From Aplidium turbinatum (lineage: Eukaryota; Chordata; Ascidiacea; Aplousobranchia; Polyclinidae): a DNA stretch of 64,000 bases. The notes below the pieces were generated by a model that saw only the letters and a list, made by a program, of their open reading frames with translations, ran no database searches and had not been told where the DNA came from. Positions 45,735 to 58,130 of the stretch are shown one piece after another. A program made the position numbers and the translations under genes. The number at the start of each line of letters is the position of its first letter. Within the stretch, counting starts at the first letter, position 1. The stretch spans positions 13,347,197 to 13,411,196 of the forward strand of contig OU964929.1 in the NCBI GenBank assembly GCA_918807975.1. Direction: 5' to 3'.

Positions 45735-46985
45735 TGTTAATACTGTGCCCAGTAGCAGTGTATTTTATCATCAAATGCTACTGGGATAGCTGAATATTTA
45801 GCATTTTCAGGCGGTTTATCAACTGCCCGAGGGTCTATCCTTTTACCACCCCAGATTAACGATGTTCCCGGACTACACTGGAATGCTACTAGAGAGCAGC
45901 CAGTCTTTGGTTTCATCATCCATGACACGCAGACCTTCCACTCCGTTAGGTGGCTTGAAGATGGAGCAGTCATTGATGATGTGGTCTGCGGTCTGTTCCT
46001 CGGCACCACATTCACAGGAGGAGGAAGAGGCCATTCCCCATTGGTGCATGGTTGAGCGGAAAAGCCCGACGCCCGTACGAAGACGGTTGAGGCGCACCTA
46101 TGCCTGTCTTGGTAGTGTTAGACCGATGGGGCGTGTGTCGGCGTCGGAGATGAACGAATAGAGTCTGGTGGCGGTTGACTTCCATTCAGAACTCCATTTA
46201 TAGTCCGCCCAAGCAGCCGCAGAGATGTCTTGCACATCAGCTTCGTTGATAAGAAGTTAAGCGGCTGGCACGAATGGGTGTCTTGATTTCAGTCGGCGGG
46301 GGTGCTCGCTTGGGAGAGCAGAGATCTTGTGGTGGAAAAGGTGGTTAGGCTCCAGTGCCCGTCGACCGAGGAACAGAGTGGCTTCTTCGCGATGAAGCTC
46401 AACGGGTTGGATACCAGCGAGAATGGGGAGATTGTCCAATGGTGTGGGACGCAGGCATCCGGTCACTGTGCGCAAGGCGCTGTTTATGGCAGTGTCGATG
46501 TTGTGGCAGTGAGCACTGCAGCACCAAACAGGTGCACAGTACTCTGCTGAAGAGTAGACAAGGGCTAAGGCTGCCATACGCAAAGTGTCAGCCCTCGCCC
46601 CCCAGCTAGAGCCTGCCAGGCGCTTGAGTAGCGTAGCGCGGGATGTGAGTTTCTTGCGCAGTGACACCAAATGGTGGCGGTATGTGAGCGATCTGTCCAG
46701 TGTCACCCCAAGATATCTTGGTTCGGGGCAGAAGGACAGAGATTTTCCGTAGTTCTGGACGTGTAGCTCACGATCAGCTTCCCAATTATGAAGGTGGAAA
46801 GCTGCTGCCACAGTTTTGTTTTCGCTGAGTTTCAGTCGCCAGTTCTGGAGATAGGCTGAGAGAGTTTTCATGTCCTGGCTCAAGGTGTCTTCTAGATTTT
46901 CCCACGACGTTGTGGAGTGGAGAATTGCCAGGTCGTCCGCATAAGCATATTTTGCGGAGACCGTAGTTGGCAGGAATTCCCTCCG
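45735..46985 (-). mobile_element. 5'-truncated LINE: reverse-transcriptase C-terminal half and 3' UTR
   Basis: On the minus strand the frame starts near 46985, with KYAYADDLAILHS (the catalytic YADD at 46932-46943). It continues through PRYLGVTLDRSLTYRHH and YSSAEYCAPVWC, and ends with a zinc-knuckle-like CECGAEEQTADHIINDC. Two in-frame stops interrupt it: TAA at 46257-46259, and a TAG just before the VRLNRLRTGVG segment. The copy is therefore dead. The 5' half (endonuclease and fingers) is missing. The 3' UTR has a 10-bp hairpin (CCCAGTAGCA/TGCTACTGGG at 45748-45757 and 45776-45785). The clade is Jockey/CR1-like by feel, not assigned firmly. Confidence 0.85.
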
Positions 46986-47218
46986 TCATTTATTGGAAGA
47001 AAAAAGATAAGACTCTCGCTTTTGAAAAAGAGGATGAATGCTTTCAAAAGCTTCAAATTTACATTAAAGCCTTGGGGAAAAGACGAACAGTGGACTTTAA
47101 TTATGTCAGGATCAAATCTTCTTTGTTGAAGTTGTGGCAGAGGAATGAAGAATTGAGATTTTTAAAGGTTTTGCACGCCGAGCAGGAGTATGTCCATTCA
47201 AGAAACAATGGAAAGTAA
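46981..47218 (+). CDS. unrecognised open frame between a LINE and a piggyBac-like element
   Basis: After the LINE breakpoint the plus strand stays open to the TAA at 47216-47218. The product is Lys/Glu/Leu-rich (KDKTLAFEKEDECFQKLQIY, VRIKSSLLKLWQRNEELRF) and helical in character, unlike the chance frames around it. It could be a terminal exon of a lost or unlocated gene, part of a decayed transposon protein, or chance. No acceptor with a good pyrimidine tract precedes it, because the LINE abuts it. Confidence 0.3.
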
Positions 47219-48151
47219 TTTTGTGGAGGATATTACTTGAAGTTGTCAATTTGATTTAAATTCTTACTTTAACCCTTTGCTTTTCAACGTTTTTTTGGAA
47301 GTTAACTGCTCAAGGGGGGGCCGTTTTTGGATCAAATTCAATCAGCTGTTACGTGTTATCCGCTGATGCTATTTGAACAGAAGTTGCACTGGTGTGAAAG
47401 CAAATCATTTGTATATAAGTTTGAAAAGTCATTATTTTAAAATTTTATATGTTAAACTTGATATTTCAATTTTTGCAAAGGTACCCAAAAACGACAATTT
47501 TGATTTAACTTGCCGCTATTTAATTACCGTGCTAATCCGATTTCATGCAAACTTCTGAATAACAAAGAGCTCGATCGAACGCACGAAGTGTGTGTGCGGT
47601 GTGCCGAATCATTGCATTGATTAGAATTTACGACTTGCGAGCAAATCTTATTGTAAGCTACTCACTGATTCTAAAATAGTTACAATCAAAGTAACATTGT
47701 TACACGAATTTGAAAAAAAAACAAAACTGCGTTTGTTGTCTTACATTTTTATCCTAAACTAATGCATTCCCAAACTCATGGCTAGCTTCTAGTTTTATGG
47801 AACCAAATTTCTCATAAGTAACACCTTAGCCTGCTTGAATAGCTGTTTACATCTTCGTTTGTGTATTTAGGTCTACAATTGAGTTTGTAGTATGAATATT
47901 TTTAGTAGAGAGAAGACAGTTGAACAAGTTGTTGAAATTATCTGAAATTTCTAAGTTCAAATTAGGTGCTTTTGAAATTGTGGATTTGTGTCAAGTCGCA
48001 TCACAAATATCATGCAGGCCACATCATAAGTCATTTCGCTTACGGGTGTTTATAAACATGACTCATAAATTACATCCACAAAAAATACAGCATTTATATC
48101 AACAAAGCTAAGTTCGAAGCTCACTTTTTATTGAAGATTGTGTCAATCAAT

Positions 48152-48208
48152 TCGAAATAATGCAACAGCGAATTGCCGCCAGCGTCGAAATAATGCAACA
48201 GCGAATTG
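48152..48208. repeat. direct repeat, 33-bp period
   Basis: TCGAAATAATGCAACAGCGA followed by ATTG occurs at 48152-48175 and again exactly at 48185-48208, inside the piggyBac-like element. Confidence 0.8.
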
Positions 48209-49559
48209 AGGAACGTGCGTAAACAAAGGAAATGTGAAATAACCCACAGTCAGCAAATCTACATAAATTTAACGTTTACAAATGTTGAATCAATGTAAAA
48301 GGACTGGATTGCTGACTGGGTCCTTATTGTTTGAAGCACTAAAAATACGCGTAATATCGACAACATCAGCAAGGCAGTGATTATGTTTCTGGCCAAAAAA
48401 AAAAAAATAACTTTTGACTTCAAAGATAAAAATGATTATAACGAAGCTTCAAAGTTTGTCGTAAAACATTTTACAGAGATACAATAAACATAATCATTTT
48501 GTGCCAGATTGTGAGAAGACTTCCTAGATTCTTTCCAACCATTTGCATGATTGCAAATTATTTTCTATAACTCTATATTGCTAAAAAATGGCTTCTTTGT
48601 TGAAACAACGTGGCTACAATTCTATAAGAAATTCTTAGGCCTACTACATTGAAGTAATGAAATTTTTTTTGTGATTTTGCTGATGACGTTTTACAATATC
48701 CGAGAAGTAAAAAATAATAATGATGAATTATTTTATAAAACCGTGGTTTGCAAGTGCTTCACAAAAAATTGTTGAGGGAAAATTTACTATTAGACGTAAA
48801 ACGTTTGTAAAAGAAAATTGTCGGTTTACGTATTTATAATGTTTATTGCGCTGTTATCGAATTATAAACTGCCTGTATTGTCTACCTTTGTGGTTGCCGG
48901 CCAGCTTAGAGCAGCATGCAAACCATGCGTTTTTGGTATTTGCATCGTGTTATGATTCTCGAAAATCTCCCACAAGGTCTTTATTTTTATCGTGATATTT
49001 TTGTGCCTTGTCTGTCCTGAACTTGAAGTCATTGTGCAGCACAATCCACATCGGTTTTTAGACTCAGTCTTCATTGAAAATCTTTTGTGTGGTGCATCAT
49101 TTCAAGTAGTGTCTTCCCCTAAACTGTTACACAAATCGCCCAGAACCAGAACCATCGTGTTATCTTACAGCAGTTGAGAGCCCGTTATTGTATGTGTGGA
49201 ATTATTACTGTAGATGTCTGACTAAATTCATGCCAAAGTTGAGCAAATTCTGCTTTCGGGATCCTTGCCGTTATTTACGGTATTTTTTGTTGATAAGTTT
49301 GGGCAGCATTTTTCCAAGATAAATGAAGACATCGGTATTGTTCGTCACTTAGATTTAGTTTTCTCAGCATTGTTTATTCATTCTTTGATCCACTAGTTTG
49401 TCCCACTTTTGGTATAATCGGATCGTTTATAGCCTAAATGGCGGGTCTTCACAATAGCCGGCCTCTTATACATTGGCGCAACGTATTCAGATGTTGAATC
49501 AATGATGAAGAAAGCTGATTTGTTGTTTGTCTTATGTGACGCCTAACTTTATGCCTCGT

Positions 49560-49646
49560 CTACAGTACAAAATATTTTGTAATGTACATTGTGTACATTG
49601 TACATTTTGTTTGTAGGCCTACATTACAAAATATTTTGTAATGTAG
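49560..49646. repeat. pair of near-identical palindromes
   Basis: 49619-49646 is a perfect 28-bp palindrome centred on AAAATATTTT. An almost identical one lies at 49560-49587, about 60 bases upstream. Both are inside the piggyBac-like element. They might be protein-binding sites or tiny foldbacks. Confidence 0.7.
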
Positions 49647-50889
49647 ATGAAGCATTATCATCTTTATTTTGCGCTCTTTGGAACAAAACACAGTGCACTG
49701 TGAAACAAAAATACAGGACATAACAACAAGTAGGCGACATAAATCAATGAAGGGACGCCATCGAGTTAGCTGCTACGTGTAAATGAAGCCTATCTCATAA
49801 TTTTGAGTATCTCACAATTACTGTTTGCAAAAACGCTATTTCTCCGGCTTCTCCCAAAAGCATTTGCAGTGATACATTTCCTCAATTGCAAGTTTTGTCA
49901 ATGAGAGCATTTCCATAGAACGTTTATTTCGAAACCAAGTTTTCGTGTCTTTATCCAAGAGAAGATTTCTTATTGTAACGTTTTTTATTCGTCAATGAAT
50001 ATTATCTGCTTGAAACAACTGTTTTGAATAGTTTGTGGCCTCCATAGTCTACTATTTTGATCGTGGATTGCTATTCTTCTTTGTAGAGCTGATAACGCAA
50101 AAAACGTTTGCTATTATTGTTTCTAATTAACAGCTTTGCGATCACTGGCTTTTCTTTGTAGCATAAGAAATAACGCGCTTTGTATTATTGAGGTCAAACC
50201 AAACAAAAGAAAGCAAGAGAATGCTTCTCTCTGCTCGCGCATATCGATGCACGAAGCAATTATGAGCTTATGGCTTGTCATCGCAATGTAATCCATTTCA
50301 CGCTTTGCTGGAAGTTAGCTAGAAATAGCAAAAATTCACCAAAATCTTGAATTTACAAGAAAACTACACAACTTTTAGCATCAAATTTAATATCATCAGA
50401 TCCGCCTGGCAATTTTAGGAAAAGTCAAGAAAAACCAAGTGCATGGCGTTACTGTGCTTCAAATAATTAAAGGAAATATGAGGGGGGGGCCAAATCCGGC
50501 CTCCCTTTGAGGAGCAAAGTGTTAAACAGGTCATCACGCAAGTGCCATGTTTGCCTAATCAGCCTTCAGAGCAATGTTTCTATCAAATGACATGGAGCAG
50601 TTTTTTTACCGAAACAATTTTCAGATTTGTTTCTATAAGAATTTATCAGTTGCTGTGCCTTTTTGACTGATTTAGCAACAGGCAAAAAGACATAAAAGTG
50701 CTAGAGTTTTTGCCTGCAAAAAACAAGACTTAAGATAACATAACCCAGACAGGAGGGGATCTAAATGAGCTAATCAAAGGAACTAATCGTAATCAATTAA
50801 ATTGTCAATGTTATGTGGCAAAGGACTGTTCTATGACGATGCAGAACTACACGATGACGAAACATATATTCTGCAATAAAAGTCAGACT

Positions 50890-51096
50890 CTTTCAGACAC
50901 CATGAGTATAGTATGTGCGCTGGAAACTGAATGGAAACTCTTTCATCAGAATGCGAGTGTGGTGCCACTGAACAGACCGCAGACCATGTCATCCACCACT
51001 GTCTAACCCACCGGCCTCCAAACGGTGAGCATGGTCTGAGGGTCCTGGACGACGAGACTGCTGAGTGGCTGATGATTTCCTGCCCTCAGGCTTGAA
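50890..51096 (+). mobile_element. LINE 3' fragment (zinc-knuckle end of the ORF)
   Basis: The frame ECECGATEQTADHVIHHC, then GEHGLRVLDDETAEWL and a stop, is the same C-terminal domain as in the 45735-46985 LINE but clearly diverged. The upstream part of the element is degraded and not readable as protein. Confidence 0.7.
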
Positions 51097-51099
51097 AAG

Positions 51100-52982
51100 A
51101 TCTGCTCATACACCGATGAATGGAAAAACTGAGCTAGCTACTTCAGCCATAAAGTCTTTCGTTTTCTTTATTTTAATATGCAAAATACAAGTTTGATGTT
51201 GTGAAACTTAAGTTAAAAATAAACTCATCCTTGATGGATATTTTTGTAATTTTATATGATGCATTATAAATTCTAATCATTTTTCTGTTTTTCATGGTGA
51301 TTGGAGATTATCTTTACTTGATAACTTGGTTGTTTGACAGGTCTGCTTTATATATTTTATTTATTTGCCAACCCAGCATGCTGAATTATCGATGCATTAC
51401 AAAACCCACTTTAGAGTATTACAAAGTTTTTGAACAAATTCATTTTTAATGGCTGACACCAGCTGCCAACAACTACTTTCTAACTTTTTCATGTGCTAAA
51501 CTTTTAACATCTTCTGCTATACCTGCCAGTTTTAACCAAGGATAGTCGATGGAGTCAATAACGAAATTTGTTCAGATAAGAAATTTGGTTAATATTTTGT
51601 CTTGCTATGAAGCTTGATTAAGCCGTTTACAATTAGCATTAGATTCATCGATGTCAAATAAGCTTACTACTTCCTTGTCATGGACTGCGATACATGCATC
51701 AATGAAACCGATGAAACCCTGTGGGCTGCAAGGAAAAAAAATCAGTAAGCTTGGAATCATCAATCAGTCGTCAAGCAAGCTGAGAACTCACAAACCTAAA
51801 ATTTCTCTAAATTACGTCAGATATTGGTAATTGTGACTAAGTGTAGCGTGCTGACCAATCATGTCACTATACATAAGATAAGGGTCAAGTCTGTGTGCGT
51901 GGAAAAAAATCTTTTTTATCTGTTATTTCATTCACATTTACTGCATTTTTTGACGTTTCTTCACCATGATGTGATGTTGTCTAATTACAAAAGAATTGCC
52001 TCATCGATAAGACCAATATTGCTTTCAACATCAGAAATATCTGTGATAAATTAAGAAAACACTTAAATGGTTTTCCACCCACTTAACCCTTATCTCGCAG
52101 CCTTGGGATAGAGAGCATCTAACAGCCAAGAAAAAAGCCGAGCAGGAACTTGTCTCTGATGAACTGTGACTCTTGCTATATCAGTTTTAAGACGTAAGGC
52201 TTGACGTAGACCTTCAGCTTTTGCAGTACAAGGAGGCGACGCAACTTTTCTTGACATGACGCAGAACAAACTTATGAAAGCATGAAGTAAGCGCTACTTT
52301 CAAAAAACAGCGTTGGCATCAATTACAAGAATCGATTGTTTGGAAAGTTTTGTTAGTATTTCTGTTGTCTTTGGCAGTAATCTGACAAACATTCCCGAAA
52401 CCGTGCATCGAGGAGTCGGCTTCGCGTAGGTGCCTACTTTCTGGACTGATTGTCATATCTTGCTACTGCTGTAGAGTGTTGCTATCAATATAAGAAGTTG
52501 TAGGTAGAGTCATTTTAGTCTGTTACTTATTTTAAGGTGTTAGGATCACAATTTGAGTTGATAACAGCTATGTCTGGAACGAACAGTTGTGAATGGTAAA
52601 ACTGCTTCTCCTGTATCTGTAGTTATTTGATGCAGAGTAAATTTAGCAACTAAAAGAAAGTAGTTCAAGTGTTTTTAAGGCTGTGTATGGTCGCATGTTT
52701 ATTAAAGCCTTGGAGTAGATTCGTGGAGATTTCGACAAGGCCTAATGCGTTATTGAAAAGGTCCTTTAACTCAAGCGTGTTCCGTAGTTGGGCTTTAGAT
52801 ACAAAGTGCTGTTCAGAACCCTTTTTCATATGTTCTTCCTGAAAAACAATGCATTCGCAAATGTGAAAATCGTTGCGCAGCATTTGATTCACCATTTTAC
52901 ATAATAACTTCTGCTGATGCGACAACTGAATAGGGCTAGCTGATATTATGTAGCATACTTACTTTTTTTTTTTGTATCCTGG
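51100..52982. other. intergenic stretch, nothing recognised
   Basis: A/T-rich. A minus-strand frame (52665-52925, 86 codons; LLCKMVNQMLRNDFHICE...) has a mixed composition but no family match and no clear splice context. Confidence 0.35.
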
Positions 52983-53216
52983 CTGCCCAGTAGGTGAAGA
53001 TTCATATTAAGTGGACGGGAAGGCAAGGAAGCCAATTTTTGTGTTCACATTTAGGCATGTTTTTAAGTGTCTTGTCAACGACACAGCCACATGCTCTTGA
53101 GCGGTGTCGAACAGGTGACATTTCGAACGCCGACCCAGGGCTCTCACCACTCGCCATGCAGAGTTATCTACGCTATATGCCTGGAATGCATGAGATCTGT
53201 CAGTCGTAGCTACAAA
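52983..53216 (-). repeat. tRNA-derived SINE (family B, copy 2)
   Basis: It matches 26343-26545 from the body (AAGTGGACGGGAAGGCAAGG versus AAGTGGGCGGGAAGAAAAGG) to the head (GAGCGGTGTCGAAC). The A-box side is degenerate. A hAT-type MITE is inserted about 45 bases to the right. Confidence 0.7.
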
Positions 53217-53262
53217 TCAGTCTTCTTAGAAACGTTTGTTTTTTCTTGGTCACAGTGACAAC

Positions 53263-54321
53263 CAGTGGCGTACCGTGACCACTTTGACAGGGTGTTCAGT
53301 GACGGCAAAGCAACAGCGGAGGGTCTGGGGGGCCTCCCCCAGAAAATTTTTAAAATAACATTGAATTTGGTGCGTTCAGAGAGCATTTTCAGCACAAATT
53401 CTGAACATGAACAGAACTGACAAAAATAAGTTGCATTTCTAAAGTCACATACTTCAGTTCACTTTTTATTTCCGACCATCAAAACGAACAATATTACTTG
53501 CCATAACACAGCAGGAGTCTGAAAAAACGCGAAAGTTAAAGCGTGCTCGAGATGGAAATGATTTACTTCATGCAAGGATTAGGCACGGTCGCAACACCTT
53601 GAGAAATGTACAAGCGAATTAACAACAAACAGGTGAAAGTTAAAACAAAAAACAATAGCAAAGCAACTCGATAATAAACAAGAAAAGAAAGTCGATTGCT
53701 ATGTTGGTCGGCTGTACTTTTATCCGCCGTACTAGCCTACTTAGTAAAAACGAAAATGTTTAACACCTCGACTACAGAAGGAAAATTCATCTATAGCATA
53801 ATTCGATTCTTCTTGTTTGTGCAATAAATTTTTGAATTACATCGTCGTAGAAAGCTTGCTTTAGCTTCAGTTCTAACAAAAGTTGTTTCCAACGCTGATC
53901 ACCTCAAACTCTAATCCAACAAGCTAAAACTTGCTATTGCCTGGGATTCCCCCAATGACGCGCCAAGGTGTGCAGATCAGCGAGTGCACAGCCTGGCTGA
54001 CCTAAAACCATTGCTGTTTTCTCTGCCTTGTGACGTCATTTTTCTTTATTGTTTATTTTAAATAGCACTCGCCAAGTTGTCGGTGCACACCCAGCTTAAA
54101 GGTAATGACCGAAAAAAATTAAAGGCAATGACCTCAAACGTTAGAGTATTAAAATTAGAAGGGGACGAGTTTTGCAATTGAAAAGAAAGCAATCAGCATG
54201 CAGCAAGATGTTAGAATATCATGTAAGTAACGAACATCGACAACCGATGGAAATTTTCTTTTTTTCTGGATTTCTTGGGGTGTGCAGTGCACACCTTGAA
54301 CACCCTGAATATACGCCACTG
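53263..54321. mobile_element. 1059-bp hAT-type MITE
   Basis: The ends CAGTGGCGTA and TACGCCACTG are perfect inverted repeats, flanked by the 8-bp duplication GTGACAAC (53255-53262 and 54322-54329). A subterminal CAGGGTGTTCA also recurs inverted near the right end. No transposase frame was found. The clean duplication suggests a fairly recent insertion. Confidence 0.88.
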
Positions 54322-54329
54322 GTGACAAC

Positions 54330-56626
54330 TTGTGTGCATAACTGCATATAGGTTGAAAGCAAAGCAACTGGATTTTAGGGCAACGTTTCGTTGTTGTCTG
54401 CTTTAAATTTTGAGCTTAATTTTGAACGGTTTGTGTAAAAAGAAACAACATTCTAACTACACAAACTTTTTTCAAGAATTGCAGGGAAGCGAAAATGAAC
54501 ATGAGATAAAAAATTTTATCAATTGCATGCGGAATTGTAAGATCATACAACCTTTTTAAGGTTTAGAAACTACTTGTTTTTTTATATCTAAAATTGTGTT
54601 TCTTTTACTGAAGAACATTTTTGCACCTTATTCTTCAGCTTAACTTATAAATTGGACAGTTCTTCACTCTTTTTATTTCTTCTTTGAAATCTCTTGGAAA
54701 AACATTTGAAGTTTAGATTTCATTAATTAAAAAGAACTTTTTCTCATTTCTTTCTTCAGGTTTAAACTTTGGATTGATTTCCATTTAATCAAAGTTTTCA
54801 ATTTATGTTTCCCTTGCGTTTTTTAGATTCTATATTGATTCGATTGTAATTCGCTGTTGCCCATTCAATAAAAAATAATTAATTTTGACCGCGGGCTTTT
54901 TCTTAAATTTTTTTTTTTATTTTGGTCGGATATCCTATTTTGGATCAGTACATCAGATATAAGATCTTTATGTCTTTTTAATGGTTTTACTTTGGACAAA
55001 CTTGAGCACAAAGTCATTATGGTACAGTTCTATGACAGCCTTATAGTTGTCGTTCACAATCTTACCTTAATCTTTGGCATGAAATGACGAGGAGGGATTT
55101 AAAAAGTTTGCATGGGTCGATATTGTAGACGTTTTGACATGTCAAAAAAAAATTGAATTGCTTTTTTTGGCGGCACAATTTGTCACAGCATACGACCGGC
55201 ACCAGAAAATCGATCAAATTAGAAAAAAGTGAGATTTAATTGCAAATTTTTATAGCATGTATTAGAAAATCCATTAGTATGTCACACAAAATGTTTTTCT
55301 TTTGATTAAAAGCAAAACGGTTTTATTTTTAATTTCATCGAAAGTAAGTCCAATCAATAAAATATGCCGGTGACGCCAAAAAGTTTATTCCAAGCAAACT
55401 TCAAGGTGCTTCAGCAAAGCAAAAGCAGTTTAATTGATCGAAAACGCATTTAAAACAACGGGCACTCTCAAGCTGGTCTTTGTTATTTTGTGACTATGTC
55501 TAAAGTTTCTGTTCAAAATTTTCATCATAAAAGAGCTTCAGCTGATAAGAAGCTAAAATCGTTGAAGAGCAGGAATAGACTTGGATGGTAGATGGATAAC
55601 AGTTTTTTAAGAAAGAATTTAAATTTTGATGCAAGGCTGGAAACTACAGTATATTCATTTCATAAATTTAATATTGGTAAAAACGAAATTTTTTGAAAAT
55701 GGTCCATAAATTAACAAAAAGAATATAAAAAAATGTTTCAAGCTTAACAGCAATGTGGATTACTCATCAGAATCCATCACTCTTGCATCAGTTACCCATA
55801 CACAGGCAGTAAATCGAATCTCAAAGGGGATATTTCGTTCTTGAAGGTTCTTGTCAACCTTCAGCATCCTTTCTTTGTACAAGACTGCAAATACCTTTAG
55901 CTTTAGAAAAGAAAAAAGCTTCTATCACAAGACTGCACTTTCGATAGTGACTTGAAAGCTGTAGCAGACAGATGCTGGTGAATTACAGTAACAAGGATAT
56001 GCCTGCTGTTGCAAGCTAGCTGGTGAAGTAAAATAGCCTTGACGTTGCTTGGGCTTCCAATATGTGAAGGCATTCAATCGAGAGGTATTGTGACAAAACC
56101 ATGGTTTCAAAGCTAGCTTACGGTTTAATCTGGTACCTAATGTGTTGTAGTGAAACCTGCAAACAATGGCCTCTTCAAGTCGCAATCAACAAGCGTCATG
56201 AATAATTCAGCAAAGTGACAAATTCTGAGTTATTCACAGGATTTTTATTTATTTTTTGTTGGCGAATGTTAGATGGACGTAAAATTATAGAGCTTTGTGT
56301 AAAATAAAAGGAAAAAAGAACAACATAAACTCATGATCAGAGCAGTAATAACCTTGTCATTGAAATGATTGACTGGTGAATGTCTGCACTATTTTATATA
56401 GAATTAATAGAGACAGCAAAGTTAGTTGAAGTAAGTGTCTGCTTTTAAATCTTTGACTTAGTGTGACTTAGTGTTCAGTCATTTTCATTTGAGGGTAGCC
56501 TACTTATTTCTAGAAGAAGAGTAGGGCCTTGAATAGCACAAGCGAGTTAGGTCTGAAAAGCAGATTCTGTGTGCGTACTTAAGAAACTTTTCTCGCCAGC
56601 TTCGCTCGCTAAATCACACTTTATTA
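54330..56626. other. intergenic stretch, nothing recognised
   Basis: Strongly A/T-rich. A minus-strand frame at 55925-56185 (86 codons, rich in Ser, Tyr and Cys) has no family match. No bounded repeat was seen. Confidence 0.35.
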
Positions 56627-56634
56627 ACCTAGCC

Positions 56635-57403
56635 CAGTGGTTCCCAACCTTTTTAGGCTTTCGGCACCCTTCAGAAGATAAAAATATTTTGTGGCACTCT
56701 TGAAAGACAAACGATCTTTCACCTCGAATGAGCAAGTTGTTGGAATAAACCTTAACCATTTTACACCAAGCTCTTTAAAAACTAGTATCCGTAGCTTTTC
56801 TGCTTGACTTTCAGCTTTAATGCAGTTTAAAGAAAAGTAGGCAAGTTTGCTTGTTGTGTCCGTGGTAAAATCAATCAATAATAACACTTTTACAAATCAA
56901 TGCGATATTAGTAACACTTCAATTTACTTGAAACTTTAATACCACTTTGAAACAACATTTCGATAAAAAATAAAATAAAATTTTATTTTCAAAGTCAAAC
57001 TTAATATGCTGTAATTGATTGAGTTTAATATACTGTATTGCTCCTCTCTTAGCATAAAAAATGGGCAAAAGCCTTTCCAAGCAGAGCATTTACCTACCAA
57101 ATTACAGTCGACAATCAGCACAATTTGTACAGACATTGACATCATAAGCCACAACAGTATAAGGGTGCCATACTAAGAATTTGTGATCCCGAAACATCGT
57201 ATAGCTATGCGCATACGGCATGACAAAATTTACCCTGAATGATGTAACAAAAACAATCGTGCATAAAAATTGTTATCAGCAATATTGATCCTAGGTGACT
57301 ACTTGCAGACAGATAAAACTGAATATGAGAAATCGCTTTTGGCACTCCAGAGTATTGTAAATGGCACCCCTGTGTGCCGCGGCACCCTGGTTGGGAACCA
57401 CTG
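56635..57403. mobile_element. 769-bp hAT-type MITE
   Basis: The ends CAGTGGTTCCCAACC and GGTTGGGAACCACTG are perfect over 15 bases, flanked by the 8-bp duplication ACCTAGCC (56627-56634 and 57404-57411). A CGGCACCC-type segment recurs inverted inside each end. Ends of this type are common among animal hAT MITEs. No transposase frame was seen. Confidence 0.9.
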
Positions 57404-57780
57404 ACCTAGCCGATAGCATCGAGTACGCAATACGCATGTTTTCAGCAGTGAATGAAGGGGGAGAAATTTTGTGCTTTTTAAAATTTGAGAAAATAAGCAA
57501 ATATTCCAAAGTAAATACATCGCTTGCTCAACTAATAGTAAGTTAACAATTAGAGTAATCAATTTTTTCGAGCTAATATAGGAATGATTGATCAAGTGTA
57601 GGAATTCTTATTACTGAACTGAGAACCCTCTTAGAGATCTTAATGTCCGTTGTTTCGCATATGCTTGTTAAAACTTTACCTTTGACTCAGGTCTGATCAC
57701 CGAGATTGACAGAGTGGAGTTTTTGCTTTTGGAAGCGATGTTATTTGTAAATTATTAGGCTACATTTACAAGGTATCTCT

Positions 57781-58130
57781 GAATGGAGAGCTGTCCTTGA
57801 AGTGCGTTGCTCAAGCGCAAACAAACTATCGTTTCTTGGTCTCGCTGTTCTTCATTGACAATGTTTGGCGGTTAACCGACTGTGCTATTAATGTATTATA
57901 TCGAGACGGATCGACTGGAGGTTTTCTGTTCAATGGGTCCATACTCCATACGTTGACAGTTGGGTTTGCTCACCCAGACAAAACTTTTTTTCTCTTGAAC
58001 AAAAAAACAACAGAAAATGAAATCATTTTGTCAATCTCGGTAATCGAACCTGCGTCAGTGGCTCAACGGCTCTGCAAGTAGGCAAAACTGTCAAGATTAA
58101 GTTCTCAAAGCAGCTCTCACTCCAACAATA
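57781..58130. repeat. rearranged SINE family A1 pieces
   Basis: 57781-57826 is the GAGAGCTGTCCTTGAAGTGC segment, which matches the family A1 body on the minus strand. 57990-58105 matches the later part of the same body on the plus strand (CAATCTCGGTAATC ... GGCTCTGCAAGTAGGCAAAAC). The two parts are in opposite orientation, so this is either an inversion or two partial copies. Confidence 0.5.

Larger units (their letters stand above)
47273..50521. mobile_element. 3249-bp piggyBac-like element flanked by TTAA
   Basis: TTAA at 47269-47272 is followed by CCCTTTGCTTTTCAACG. On the right, the complement CACTTTGCTCCTCAAAG (14 of 17 match) is followed by TTAA at 50522-50525. CCCTTTG ends and TTAA duplications are the hallmark of piggyBac. 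Both ends also carry a G7-8 or C7-8 tract. The interior has only short frames, none resembling a DDD transposase, so it is non-autonomous or decayed. Confidence 0.62.

Noticed and set aside
46302-46609. Plus-strand frames of 82-84 codons
   Set aside because: They are antisense shadows of the LINE reverse transcriptase on the minus strand.
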